Shown piece after piece: positions 45,701 through 52,955 of a stretch of 64,000 nt of DNA. The notes beneath the pieces are model-generated. The model made no database searches, was not told the DNA's origin, and worked only from the letters and a program-made list of their open reading frames with translations. Each line of letters opens with the position of its first letter. Positions within the stretch are counted from its first letter, which is position 1. Source of the stretch: Bathymodiolus brooksi (lineage: Eukaryota; Mollusca; Bivalvia; Mytilida; Modiolidae); the NCBI GenBank assembly GCA_963680875.1, contig OY804589.1, positions 31,226,962-31,290,961 on the forward strand, given 5' to 3'. A program made the translations under genes and the position numbers.

Positions 45701-48700
45701 ACATAGGTACAGAATATCTTGTTTAACGAAGGGACAAATCATATTGTAGATTCTAACAAAACGTTATTCCAGACACGCATCGTGAGCACTAAGAAGAGTT
45801 TGAAGATACCAAAGGGTTTATCAGAATCCGTATATCGAAGAAGAACAAACAACACAATGGCCAAAAGAAAATAAACAAAAGGACAAACAACGATCTACAA
45901 AACACACATATAAAACCAAAGATCGAGTAACACGAAACCCACTAAAAACCGAGGGTGAACGCAAGTGCTCCGGAAGGGTAAGCAGTTCCTGCTCTACTAG
46001 TGACACCCGTCATCTTAATCTAGTTACAAACCTGGTGAGGAAAGGAAATTAGATATCTAAGTTGTTTCACTCCAACGACAATACATATATAAACAAACGA
46101 TAACACAAACCTGCTCAAAGGGACCACAAAGCTGAGTATTTCATTCCTGGAATCTTCTTCTGTTGTATGTTTTAGTTGCCACTAGCTACTGGATTTCACC
46201 TGTCTGTAGACGGCAGAAGTACGAATACAACAAGTGTACCTGGCAGCACGAGTCAAATAATCTACCAATCAGATACGAGGGATGGAGCAGTGGAGAACCA
46301 AACAGTCAACAAGCATGCGCAGTACTGTATTGTGGATATAGATGGAAATGGAATGACTATAATTGTTACAATACAGCTCACTATATATGTGAGGTAAGTA
46401 ATGAGGTTTTCCGAGTGAGTGAGTGAGTGAGTGAGTGAGTGAGTGAGTGAGTGTGTGAGTGTGTGAGTGAGTGAGTGAGTGAGTGAGTGAGTGAGTGAGT
46501 GAGTGTGTGTGTGTGTGTGAGTGAGTGAGTGAGTGAGTGAGTGAGTGAGTGAGTGAGTGAGTGAGTGAGTGAGTGAGTGAGTGAGTGAGTGAGTGAGTGA
46601 GTGAGTCAGTGAGTCAGTGAGTCAGTGAGTGTGTGTGTGTGTGTGTGAGTGAGTGAGTGAGTGAGTGAGTGAGTGAGTGAGTGAGTGAGTGAGTGAGTGA
46701 GTGAGTGAGTGAGTGAGTGAGTGAGTGAGTCAGTCAGTCAGTCAGTCAGTCAGTCAGTCAGTCAGTCAGTCAGTCAGTCAGTCAGTCAGTCAGTCAGTCA
46801 GTCAGTCAGTCAGTCAGTGAGTCAGTGAGTCAGTCAGTCAGTCAGTCAGTCAATCAGTCAGTCAGTGTTGTTTAACGTCAATTCAGCTATTTCTTAGGGA
46901 GAACAAGTTAATTTTCAATGGGATTATGATGAGGTTCGCATTGAACTAGACTAAAACGCTTAGTTGGATTTTTTTTTATAGTTCTAGCTCACTGAAACAA
47001 CAGTTCGCGGATAGACATGTAACCCCACTCGGACACAATTTTCCTGATTTCGAGCCAACCAGTCTTTGCTCTTTTTCCATAATGATGCGTGTTTAGCAGA
47101 GAAACAACACATACCAATTTCATAGTCTTTGGTTTTACCAGAACGGAACTAGAACCCACGATCTACCGCACTTGAGGCGACCACGCCTGACCATTACACC
47201 ACCGATGCGGTTGAGGATTTCCGAAGTGGTATTCCGAAAATAAATGTCCGATTAACATTCATTTTCCTTACCCTCACATATGAGCTATTATCACCACGAC
47301 CCACCCAAGTTAACCGTTATGAAATATCTGTGTCACAAATGGCTTGTAGTTTCCGTGTTAGCAGTAACCCTCTATCAAGGCTATTCTGAAAGGAACCAAA
47401 AATTCTGGAATATCGGATCAACTGAGAGGTATATTCTCCATATGCATATGCTAAAGTTTGTCATAGACTTGTGACAGAGTTGTGGTTTTCTCCCCCAGTA
47501 AAGCTGACCACCACGATATAACTGAAATATTGTTGATTCGTGGTAAACATCATAACCATAATCCTATTGTTCGGAGGGCCCGGGTGGCTCAATGAGTTAG
47601 GTATTTGTAGGGGGCCCGGGTGGCTCAATGAGTTAGGTATTTGTAGGGGGCCTGGGTGGCTCAATGAGTTAGGTATTTGTAGGGGGCCTGGGTGGCCCAA
47701 TGGGTTATATATTTGTATGGGGCCCGGGTGGCTCAATGAGTTTGGTATTTGTAGGGGGCCCGGGTGGCTCAATGAGTTAGGTATTTGTAGGGGGCCGGGG
47801 TGGCTCAATGAGTTAGGTATTTGTAGGGGGCCTGGGTGGCTCAATGAGTTAGGTATTTGTAGGGGGCCTGGGTGGCCCAATGGGTTAGGTATTTGTAGGG
47901 GGCCCGGGTGGCTCAATGAGTTAGGTATTTGTAGGGGGCCCGGGTGGCTCAATGAGTTAGGTATTTGTAGGGGGCCTGGGTGGCCCAATGGGTTAAGTAT
48001 TTGTAGGGGGCCCGGGTGGCTCAATGAGTTAGGTATTTGTAGGGGGCCTGGGTGGCTCAATGAGTTAGGTATTTGTAGGGGGCCCGGGTGGCTCAATGAG
48101 ATAGGTATTTGTAGGGGGCCCGGGTGGCTCAATGAGTTAGGTATTTGTAGGGGGCCCGGGTGGCTCAATGAGTTAGGTATTTGTAGGGGGCCTGGGTGGC
48201 CCAATGGGTTAGGTAGTTGGATTACCTAACAACTCATACAAGCCTATCACCAATGGGTCATTATAAAAAAACACGCACTTTTCTGTTATTACGCAATTAA
48301 AAGACAAATATCAACCAAACTGATTGGAGAAAACATGTTTTGCATGAAGGCACATCAGCTTTCTATAGTTTTACCATCTAAATCCAGATTGGTCCAATTG
48401 CGAATTTATACTAGCTACACGAAGACCTGTTTTTTTCCTTGGTGTTACCAGGGGCGGATCCAGGATTTCAAGTTAGGGGGGGGGGGCGTACTTAAAAAAA
48501 TTGCGCCGAGCGGAGGGAGGCGCGGACATTTTTGGGGTATTTCGTGTTAAAATTCACGATTTTACGCCAAAAAAGAACATTACAGAATGTCCCTCCTACC
48601 CTTAACCTCCAATTCTAAAAATAAAACCGTGGTGAGCAAACTACATTGTATGTCAAATTTGTAGTTTAAGTTTCACTTCAATCCATTGAGTGGTTATTTA

Positions 48701-51700
48701 GGAGTTGCTGGTTGCAGAATCATCCTCCTACCCCCTCCACCCGGCCTTCAATGAAAAATCTAAAAACCATTGTGCACAACTACAATGTATTTCAAGTACA
48801 TTATATAGTTTAACGTCAATCAATTGCGTGGTTACAGTCAGGGGAGTTGCGGATTGCAGAAATCTTACAGACGGACGAACGGACGGACATCAAGTGTTTG
48901 AGCAACGGGCGTAAAAACCTCATTACACTAAAAGATCAAACAAAAAAAATGTATCAAAGTTCTCGAGAAATATGTTTACGGAAATCATGTGTGAGATATG
49001 CATAAACCATTTTGTCGAGATTATTTTCACACTTTCATGTGCAGTTGTAGATATTAATTTATTACAAATAAATTGTAGTCGGAATTTTTTGTTAAAAATG
49101 TGTAAAAAAAATTGTACAGACATCCATTGGTAGATATTAATAATATAAACGTACCGGACAAAGGATTTGTTCACACTTTCTTGTGCAGATACCTCGGGCA
49201 GATGCAGAGATTGTTACAAATAAATTGCCGCTAATTTTTTTTTAATTAATATGTTACTTTTGTATTTTAATGTACAATATACCAACGCGTATTTTTACTG
49301 ATCTTTACTTGAAAAGTAAAAGGCAACATTTTCGGGTATTTGTATATATGATATTGCAGAATTTCGAATTCAAGAACTATTTGAACTATTATTTAAAGAG
49401 AAGTGACCATTTTCTTGGGACACTCAAGTTTCTACACACTGTCTCAGTTTCATCATCTGATTCTCTCGTTATAGGTTTTCGTTGTATGTTTTATAAATGA
49501 GATCAATTGTTAAATTAATTATTCGAAGTATTGATTGAATTTACTTTTTAGTTTACCTTTGACTTTTCTCGTCTCGTCAAGGAATCAGAAATGTTTCCAA
49601 TCTTGCTTGTTTTCTTGGCCTAGAATTTTCGTCCATTTTATAATTTCTAAATAGCACGTGTACATGTAGTTGTAAAATTGACTGCAGAAATAATGTTTAA
49701 TTAGCGTGAGAAAATAGTTGATGTTTGGTACCTCGGAACTAATCAGAATGGAATAAGCTTTGAACTACTGACGGCGAATACATATATGAATCAGCGAACA
49801 CATCCAACGTGTATTTACAATGTGTAGGAATATTTTACTACAGGTCACGAGTTAACCATTCATGAAAAAGTTATTTATTGAACTGCTTAATTAACGTTGT
49901 ATAACATTTGCTTTGCGAATTTTAGGGGGGCGCACGCCCCGCACGCCCCCCTCTAAATCCGCCACTGGTTACGTGTTATTTTTCCAGAATGACTTACTTT
50001 TGGTCATTTGTACTATTCAGATTTTATTCGATCTTTATATTATTTTTGAACTATTCCTAAAATTCTAATAGCACAACATTATTTTTGCTTGATATATATT
50101 GAAATTTAAAAAGAAAATTAGCAAAAACCTGCTGTTATAGATTTTCATGTCTGTGGTGTTACCCTTCCTATTAAGGCTGGTAAAAGTTATCTGTCTTGTC
50201 ATATTTGAAGCAAAAATAATTTCTCCCTTTGCTTATTTCCTGTTTCATGACATGTGCAGACGACAAAAACAAAAGTGATTCATAAACTAATATAGAGCCG
50301 AAAAGGTACGTGCGATTGGTATAGTATATAAATTGTATGTCTGTGGTGTACTTCTCACTATTTCTTTTTGTTTAAAGAATTGAACAAAATGTAAAAATAT
50401 ACAATACATTACATTTGGTATTCTTCACAGGATATACATATAAAATATAGTTAGGAAGAAATTATTTTCCTTTTATCCTGAACATACTTACCTGTTTTCT
50501 GTGGTGTTACTGTCAATGGTGTTACCATAAAGATTGCGTAACACCACAGACATTTAGCATTAAAATTGTGAATAAACACATTATTCCATAAACAGCAATA
50601 TAGAGAACAAAATATTACTCTTTAACCTATGCAGAAAAATTGTTCAAACATCGTCATTTACGAACAAACAGGAACCAAAGCAACAGAAATCCACAGCCAC
50701 CATTGTTTATACTGTGATACAACATTTCCACAATTCGATGACTTAATAAATCATTCTAGAGAAAATCATCCGTACCATTGTTATTACTGCAAAACGGCAA
50801 CCTTCGTCCTATTTGAAGAAGTAATAAAACACTCGACGGAAAACCACGGCTCACTAATGTTGAAAGCTAAATACCTTGAACTGAATCCATTTAGTGGACA
50901 TTATGGTTACAAAAACCATAATTTCAATGTTATTCCAGAGAAAATAAAGGCTTTGGTTCCTGTTTGTTCGTAATTTTTTTTGGAACAAAACCGGGTCATC
51001 ATGCTGTAACATTATTCACGAAATCGGGTCCTGCCATTTTGGCATGACCCATTTCTTTCGCCCCGTGCTTACTTATATCAATAATTAAAAGCACAAAGTG
51101 ACGATTCTTGTCATCTTTATTCATCAATCGTTCCTTCAATACATTTCGTTCCATTCAATGCGAGCAATTCAAAGAGAAACTGAGCGAAATTCGGGGTTGA
51201 GGTCAAGCTGATCGTCATTTTGCGGCCAATTATCGCTTATTTCTCAATTAATATACGATGACATAGCCAAAATGTTTCATCTGACAGCAAGTAATGGTTA
51301 ATAAAGCATTTATTTCCCCCAAGTTCATGCAAAAAACAAATAAATAAACATAATTCTTACCTTCTTCTTGCCTTCTTACAGTCCAGTTCCGTTCCGGAAT
51401 TAGATATGCACTAGTCCAAACATTTGTTGCCGGGTCAGTTTGTACAGTGTTAACAGCCTATTGACATATGGTTTATATTCCACTGTGTTTTTAATTTTTT
51501 TTTTATTATAAATCTTCTGCAGAAACCAGGATTAGTGGTTTTACCAGCAGGATCAAGTTCCTCCGGAAGTAGTTCTGATAGTAGCGGAAGTAGTTCTGAC
51601 AGCAGCGGAAGTAGTTCTGACAGCAGCGGAAGTAGTTCCGACAGCAGCGGAAGCAAAAGTGGCAGTAAGAGTAAAAAGAAGAAAGGAAATAAATATTACA

Positions 51701-51894
51701 ACAACAAAGGTTCATCTTCATCCAGTTCATCTAGCGATTCGTCTAACAGTAAGGGACATAAATACGGCAAACGAAACAGTGGTTCAGGTAGTGGTGGAAA
51801 AAGCAAGAGTGGAAAAAGCAAGGGCGGTAAAAGCCACGGAAAGAAACATCACAAGAACAAAAAATATTACCAAGCAGGAAGCAGTAGCAAGTAA
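24692..51894 (+). CDS. secreted C-type lectin with Ser/Asp and Ser/Lys tail (perlucin-like), 5 exons
   Basis: Exons 24692-24755, 32867-32958, 39403-39493, 46176-46393 and 51523-51894 join in phase to 837 nt (278 residues). A signal peptide ([16 protein letters not shown]) is followed by a long-form CTLD, about residues 26-156: [57 protein letters not shown] and WNDYNC...YICE. EPN with WND is the Ca2+/mannose-type sugar site of CTLDs. Extra cysteines occur at FFC, SPVC, NKC and LYC. The tail has four SGSSSDS-type repeats, then KKKK and Ser-, Gly-, Lys- and His-rich runs. The secreted lectin-plus-acidic/basic-tail design recalls shell-matrix proteins such as perlucins; that role is an inference. 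Confidence 0.85.
25915..26063. repeat. foldback: about 60-bp inverted repeat, 29-bp loop
   Basis: Arms 25915-25973 and 26003-26063 match nearly perfectly (GAAATAATTCATGGAAGCCA at the base, TACCACGGG near the tip). The base AATTATTTCGATTCTAAT also occurs at 21905-21922 beside a related GCTCGGGGTTAAA loop, so this is a small family. Confidence 0.85.
26073..26183 (-). mobile_element. SINE fragment, CACTCACTC-tail type, minus strand
   Basis: The reverse complement runs from a degenerate TGAGGTAGCACTATTTCAAT, through TTGGTCTAGTACAAATCGGA, to CATTATGGTATAGCTAAATA. Confidence 0.65.
26190..29716 (+). mobile_element. non-LTR retrotransposon (LINE, jockey/CR1-like), 5' truncated
   Basis: The endonuclease C-terminal part is recognisable in broken frames ([38 protein letters not shown] with the SDH motif). 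It is followed by the 26688-27287 open part and, in another frame, the 27328-29205 RT. The 3' end has AATAAAATATG (about 29690) before LINE-free sequence. The polarity is the same as the host lectin gene, inside intron 1. Confidence 0.85.
26688..29205 (+). pseudogene. LINE ORF2-like endonuclease/reverse transcriptase, one frameshift
   Basis: The upstream part (to about 27235) ends in [10 protein letters not shown]. The frame then moves by one base in a T run at 27239-27244 and continues [20 protein letters not shown] into the 625-codon RT frame. RT motifs: [27 protein letters not shown] (catalytic Asp), [28 protein letters not shown] (catalytic Asp pair). The C-terminal region has [13 protein letters not shown] and a zinc-ribbon-like [17 protein letters not shown]. 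The catalytic motifs are intact, but the frameshift and the broken endonuclease make this copy inactive as read. Confidence 0.85.
29718..29896 (+). mobile_element. SINE, AAAACCGACC-tail type
   Basis: GAGTTCGGATCACGCTC (B box), a core with a 9-bp deletion, and the tail GTGGCGTTAAACACCATAAC. In lectin intron 1. Confidence 0.75.
29905..30112 (-). mobile_element. SINE, tRNA-head part, minus strand
   Basis: The reverse complement shows the AGTGCGATAGATCGTGG head, TATAAAATTATAGTATTTGT and GGCTCGAAATCAGCATAATA, as in 17326 and 60126. The 3' tail is missing. Confidence 0.65.
30285..30510 (-). repeat. paralogous empty site of the 20.2-kb MITE
   Basis: The reverse complement carries TTAATGTAAAGGAACAGTG, then CCCTAAAATGAGTATGAAAC, GGTACTCTTTACATTTGTCG and ATAAACGATAC, matching both flanks of 20218-20796 without the MITE. 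Confidence 0.65.
30681..30852 (+). mobile_element. SINE head and core, 3' truncated
   Basis: The head GTCGTTGTCGTGATCGTGTG, B box GTTGTGAGTTCGAATCCCGC and core are present; it breaks off at GGTCGGTGG before the tail. Confidence 0.75.
31010..31170 (+). repeat. dispersed repeat also present at 60870
   Basis: AAACAAAAAATACCACACTG, TCAGAACAATT and CACTTTCCGGGCTTGGGACA correspond to the block at 60868-60995. Confidence 0.6.
31922..32282 (-). repeat. dispersed element with 57-bp tandem head (four units)
   Basis: GGAACAGGAACTGCTACCCC...CACCCCGGTTTTTGGTGCGG is repeated four times, then an AAATCTTTAGTTTTC...CTTCGATTTACGGCTTCTGG tail. Related copies: 45600-45700 and 45790-46015 (opposite strand), 52120-52205 and 52690-52950. 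Confidence 0.7.
32867..32958 (+). CDS. lectin exon 2, CTLD start
   Basis: The acceptor is TTTACTTTCAG and the donor GTAAGT. It encodes [31 protein letters not shown]. The CPxGW...C-Y pattern is the N-terminal hairpin disulfide of long-form CTLDs. It enters in phase 1 and leaves in phase 0. Confidence 0.85.
32985..33285 (+). repeat. minisatellite, GGTTTATTTTGACCCC units
   Basis: GTTTATTTTGACCCCAGGGG-AAATGGTATTACAGA recurs four times with variable spacers (about 55-85 bp), starting 25 bp after the donor of lectin exon 2. Confidence 0.8.
33596..33862 (-). mobile_element. SINE, full length, minus strand
   Basis: The reverse complement has GGCCATCGTGGTCGTGATCG, TTTACAACTATCTATGCAAT, the B-box region GTTGCGAGTTCTATTCCCGC, the core and the degenerate tail TATTAAACACCATGAAATC. 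Confidence 0.8.
34804..34880. repeat. perfect 35-bp inverted repeat with 7-base loop
   Basis: CCAATCGTAACTACTCGGCC...CTACCCTG (34804-34838) is exactly complementary to 34846-34880. The loop is CAAATAA. Confidence 0.95.
35590..35757 (+). mobile_element. SINE, core and tail
   Basis: It starts at ACTCGATACAACATTATG and ends GTGGCGTTAACCACCGTAAT. A 48-bp direct duplication (TGTAAGTGTCATGGGATGGT) follows at 35760-35856. Confidence 0.75.
36176..36437 (+). mobile_element. SINE, full length
   Basis: The head GTCATGGTCGTGATCGAATG, the B-box region GTTCGAACCACGTTCG, the core, CACCAATAAAACAGACCGCC and GTGGCGTTAAGCACCATAAC are all present. Confidence 0.85.
36728..37129 (+). repeat. 12-bp satellite, GTCCTGTTTAWR, about 33 copies
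   Basis: GTCCTGTTTATG and GTCCTGTTTAAG variants follow each other for 400 bp, with only rare A/T changes. Confidence 0.95.
37181..37345 (+). repeat. 40-bp tandem repeat, 4 copies
   Basis: GCTACCTGATGAAGGTTATT begins at 37201, 37241, 37281 and 37321. The last unit runs into GGTTATTCCAGAAACGCTTC, a motif found dispersed elsewhere in the window. Confidence 0.9.
37498..39233. mobile_element. 1.74-kb non-autonomous Harbinger-like element, TTA target duplication
   Basis: The ends are GGGACCAGGCAATATTTATC...GGGACCGGTGCAAAT (left) and, reversed, GGGACGGTGTACTATTTATC...GGACCGGTGCAAAT (right). TTA flanks both sides (37495-37497, 39234-39236), matching the 3-bp TWA duplication and GGG-starting TIR of PIF/Harbinger. 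No transposase is seen. It contains a direct repeat of CAAGAGGGCGTAGAATAACA. Confidence 0.65.
39403..39493 (+). CDS. lectin exon 3, CTLD helix region
   Basis: It encodes [31 protein letters not shown]-x3-GG-x-LV-x-I followed by the E-x2-FL helix is standard for the first half of a CTLD. Donor GTGAGT, phase 1. A 27-bp satellite array begins about 35 bp past the donor. Confidence 0.88.
39528..42850 (+). repeat. 27-bp satellite, about 120 copies (3.3 kb)
   Basis: The unit is GGTAGTTTGACACAAACTAG plus (A/G)GGATAC. Three zones: divergent (39528-40800), an alternating GGTAGCTTG/GGTTGTTTG two-unit pattern with ACGAGGAGATAT (40800-41990), and a very homogeneous zone (42060-42630). A 319-bp block is duplicated inside the middle zone (41241 and 41560). 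The 27-bp length gives nine-codon frames (YGSLTQTRR and others) on both strands, which are artefacts. Confidence 0.97.
43140..45425 (+). repeat. about 88-bp satellite, roughly 26 copies (2.3 kb)
   Basis: The unit has CAATCAAGAATGGACAATCC, AGAGAAACAGGCGACATAGG, GTACATAAGATACAGGTCG and AAAATAAACGTTAGAGAA. 87/88-bp variants alternate and a 613-bp block is duplicated (starts 43148 and 43761). Its right flank continues as the dispersed parent element (CACTATACGCACACAAAGAC). Confidence 0.97.
45600..46016 (+). repeat. two dispersed-element copies, GGGTGAAC...GTGCT...GGGTAAGCA
   Basis: ACGAACCCCACCAAAATCAC to AAGCAATTCCTGCTAC (45610-45675) and the fuller copy with AACCGAGGGTGAACGCAAGT and GACACCCGTCATCTTAATC (45790-46016). 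Same family as 31922 and 52120. Confidence 0.65.
46176..46393 (+). CDS. lectin exon 4, CTLD ligand-binding half
   Basis: It reads [20 protein letters not shown], then [17 protein letters not shown], then [17 protein letters not shown]. It includes the EPN and WND calcium-site motifs and the last three conserved cysteines. The donor is GTAAGT at 46394; a GAGT microsatellite begins 20 bp further on. Confidence 0.9.
46414..46866 (+). repeat. GAGT/CAGT microsatellite, about 450 bp, from a SINE tail
   Basis: (GAGT)n with GTGT and GTCA interruptions becomes (CAGT)n and joins the 3' end of the minus-strand SINE at 46862. On the minus strand this is the ACTCACTC tail of that SINE. Confidence 0.95.
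46862..47216 (-). mobile_element. SINE, CACTCACTC-tail type, full length, minus strand
   Basis: The reverse complement starts CCGCATCGGTGGTGTAATGG (A box), then AAGTGCGGTAGATCGTGGGT-TCTAGTTCCG (B box), CCAAAGACTATGAAATTGG, GGTTGGCTCGAAATCAGG and TGAGCTAGAACTAT, ending TTAAACAAC and the expanded tail. The head resembles a tRNA. Confidence 0.85.
47319..47428 (+). other. candidate orphan leader exon
   Basis: ATG opens [31 protein letters not shown] and a GTATAT donor-like site follows at 47429. The N-end looks like a signal peptide. No partner exon with matching phase (2) was found: lectin exon 5 is phase 0. Weak call. Confidence 0.2.
47466..47563 (+). mobile_element. SINE tail fragment
   Basis: GACTTGTGACAGAGTTGTGG to AAGCTGACCACCACGATATA and TAAACATCATAACCATAATC. 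Confidence 0.65.
47573..48262 (+). repeat. 36-bp satellite (about 18 copies) of a SINE head, with the SINE head remnant
   Basis: The unit is GGGCCCGGGTGGCTCAATGA followed by GTTAGGTATTTGTAGG; every few units carry GGTGGCCCAATGGGTT instead. The last unit runs into TAGTTGGATTACCTAACAAC-TCATACAAGCCTATCACCAA, the body of the SINE seen at 5832-6090. The 36-bp length gives a 12-residue repeat frame on both strands ([12 protein letters not shown]), which is not a gene. Confidence 0.9.
48449..49967. mobile_element. 1.52-kb non-autonomous DNA element, TIR CAGGGGCGGATCCAGG, 5-bp TSD
   Basis: The left end CAGGGGCGGATCCAGG plus a G run is mirrored by CCCCCCTCTAAATCCGCCAC-TG. GTTAC flanks both ends (48444-48448, 49968-49972). 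There is no transposase frame. In lectin intron 4. A 184-bp relative is at 56390. Confidence 0.8.
50147..50553. mobile_element. 407-bp inverted-repeat element with internal copies of its ends
   Basis: ATGTCTGTGGTGTTAC at 50147-50162 is exactly mirrored at 50538-50553. Extra near-copies lie at 50338-50352 (same strand) and about 50498-50510. It may be a MITE or the 5' end of a longer element that includes the frame at 50629. Confidence 0.55.
50629..50973 (+). CDS. small intronless two-C2H2-zinc-finger protein
   Basis: A 114-residue frame with two textbook fingers: C26-x2-C29-x12-H42-x4-H47 ([20 protein letters not shown]) and C51-x2-C54-x13-H68-x4-H73 ([20 protein letters not shown]), then [15 protein letters not shown]. 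The fingers make chance unlikely. It sits in lectin intron 4 on the same strand, 75 bp after an inverted-repeat block, so an origin as a transposon-encoded DNA-binding protein is plausible. It may be complete, or the first part of a decayed larger gene. Exact family not recognised. Confidence 0.5.
   Translation: MQKNCSNIVIYEQTGTKATEIHSHHCLYCDTTFPQFDDLINHSRENHPYHCYYCKTATFVLFEEVIKHSTENHGSLMLKAKYLELNPFSGHYGYKNHNFNVIPEKIKALVPVCS
51523..51894 (+). CDS. lectin exon 5, low-complexity tail and stop
   Basis: The acceptor is TCTTCTGCAG and phase 0 fits exon 4. It reads [15 protein letters not shown], four 21-nt units coding GSSSDSS, then [18 protein letters not shown], a second Ser run, [20 protein letters not shown] and a C-terminal AGSSSK. 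It is rich in Ser next to Asp (possible acidic-kinase sites) and strongly basic at the end. The stop is TAA at 51892-51894. No AATAAA is seen in the next 100 bases. Confidence 0.8.
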   Translation, partial: KPGLVVLPAGSSSSGSSSDSSGSSSDSSGSSSDSSGSSSDSSGSKSGSKSKKKKGNKYYNNKGSSSSSSSSDSSNSKGHKYGKRNSGSGSGGKSKSGKSKGGKSHGKKHHKNKKYYQAGSSSK

Positions 51895-51999
51895 CCGCTT
51901 TATCTTGATAATGCAATCGGTTGACAATACAGTGGTAAAATACAAATTTTAACATGAACAATACTTGTTGTTTTTCATCATTTTATTCCATAACATGTA

Positions 52000-52205
52000 T
52001 AACGTTAGAGAAAACCGAAGGGATAATCAAGAATGGACAATCCAGAGACACATGCAACATTGGGTACCAGACACACAACGAAGGATGGCATAACAAAATT
52101 AAATTCACAAAAATCTAAGAAAATGAGCAACACGGACCTCACAAAAAACGGGGATGAACCGAGGTGCTCGCGAAAGCATAAGAAATTCCTGCTTCTTATA
52201 GTATA
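52000..52205 (+). repeat. dispersed copy of the 88-bp-satellite parent and the GGGTAAGCA-type element
   Basis: AACGTTAGAGAAAACCGAAG, GGATAATCAAGAATGGACAA, then AAAACGGGGATGAACCGAGG-TGCTCGCG, linking the two repeat families of 43-46 kb in one unit. Confidence 0.65.
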
Positions 52206-52584
52206 GGACAATTGAAAGTCCATCAGACGTTTTTTTTTTAAATACAGTCATGAGAAGCATAATCTAGAACTGGTAAAATATATAATCATAATCTTGATAT
52301 ATGATGATATACCAGCTCGTATTTAGATTTATGCTTCGATATTAGTAATAAGAAACAAGTGTATCCCAAAATCAAAAATGAACATGATGACCTTGCTTTC
52401 ATAATTGTAAATTTTCTTTTCCTGAATAGCACCATCCATGCATAATCTGTGTACAAGATATTTATATCTATAGTACAACGCTATAGTAGAACGAAGCATC
52501 TTATTTTTATCGTGTTTTTGTTAACAGGTAGGGTCTATTATTGTCTGACAAATTATTTGGAATCAAAACGTAGATATCCAACTT

Positions 52585-52955
52585 AGTGCGCACGACGCGG
52601 TTCTGGAATAACCTTCATCAGGTAGGCTCAAAATCGAAAGGTTAGAAAACCAAAAATATTAAAAGTTTTGGGAACAAGTAAACCAAAGGGACTAAATAGG
52701 ATAGCCAAAATCGGCTACGGTCACCTATGTCCGAGAGGGAGGAAAACCTTACGGAGCACCCGAGATCACCGTCGGTTTTTTTTATCGGTTCGTGTTGCTC
52801 AATCTTTAATTTTCTTTAGTGTTTTGCAGATAATTGTTTGTCCTTTTGTCCTTTTTGTTTTGGCCATTGCATTGTCATGTCTTCGACTTACGGCCTCTGA
52901 TTATAGCTTTATTATCTTCAAACTTTTTAACAATACAGATCATCAATTTATATGC
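52585..52955 (-). repeat. dispersed element, minus strand, beginning with the GGTTATTCCAGAA motif
   Basis: The reversed motif (GCGCACGACGCGGTTCTGGA-ATAACCTTCATC) at 52590-52622, then the CTTCGACTTACGGCCTCTGA block also seen at 32235. Confidence 0.55.

Noticed and set aside
46176..46397. Alternative 73-codon frame over exon 4 ([16 protein letters not shown]...)
   Set aside because: It overlaps the CTLD frame, which carries the conserved cysteines, EPN and WND.
46862..47216. True tRNA genes at the SINE heads (also 17326 and 60126)
   Set aside because: A- and B-box-like blocks are present, but the heads continue into SINE bodies and no complete tRNA cloverleaf could be drawn.
47461..48229. Frames of about 230-247 codons with 12-residue repeats ([24 protein letters not shown])
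   Set aside because: A 36-bp satellite derived from a SINE head, open on both strands.
51450..51730. Minus-strand Leu-rich frame (LLPLLSEL repeats)
   Set aside because: A shadow of the Ser/Asp repeats of lectin exon 5.
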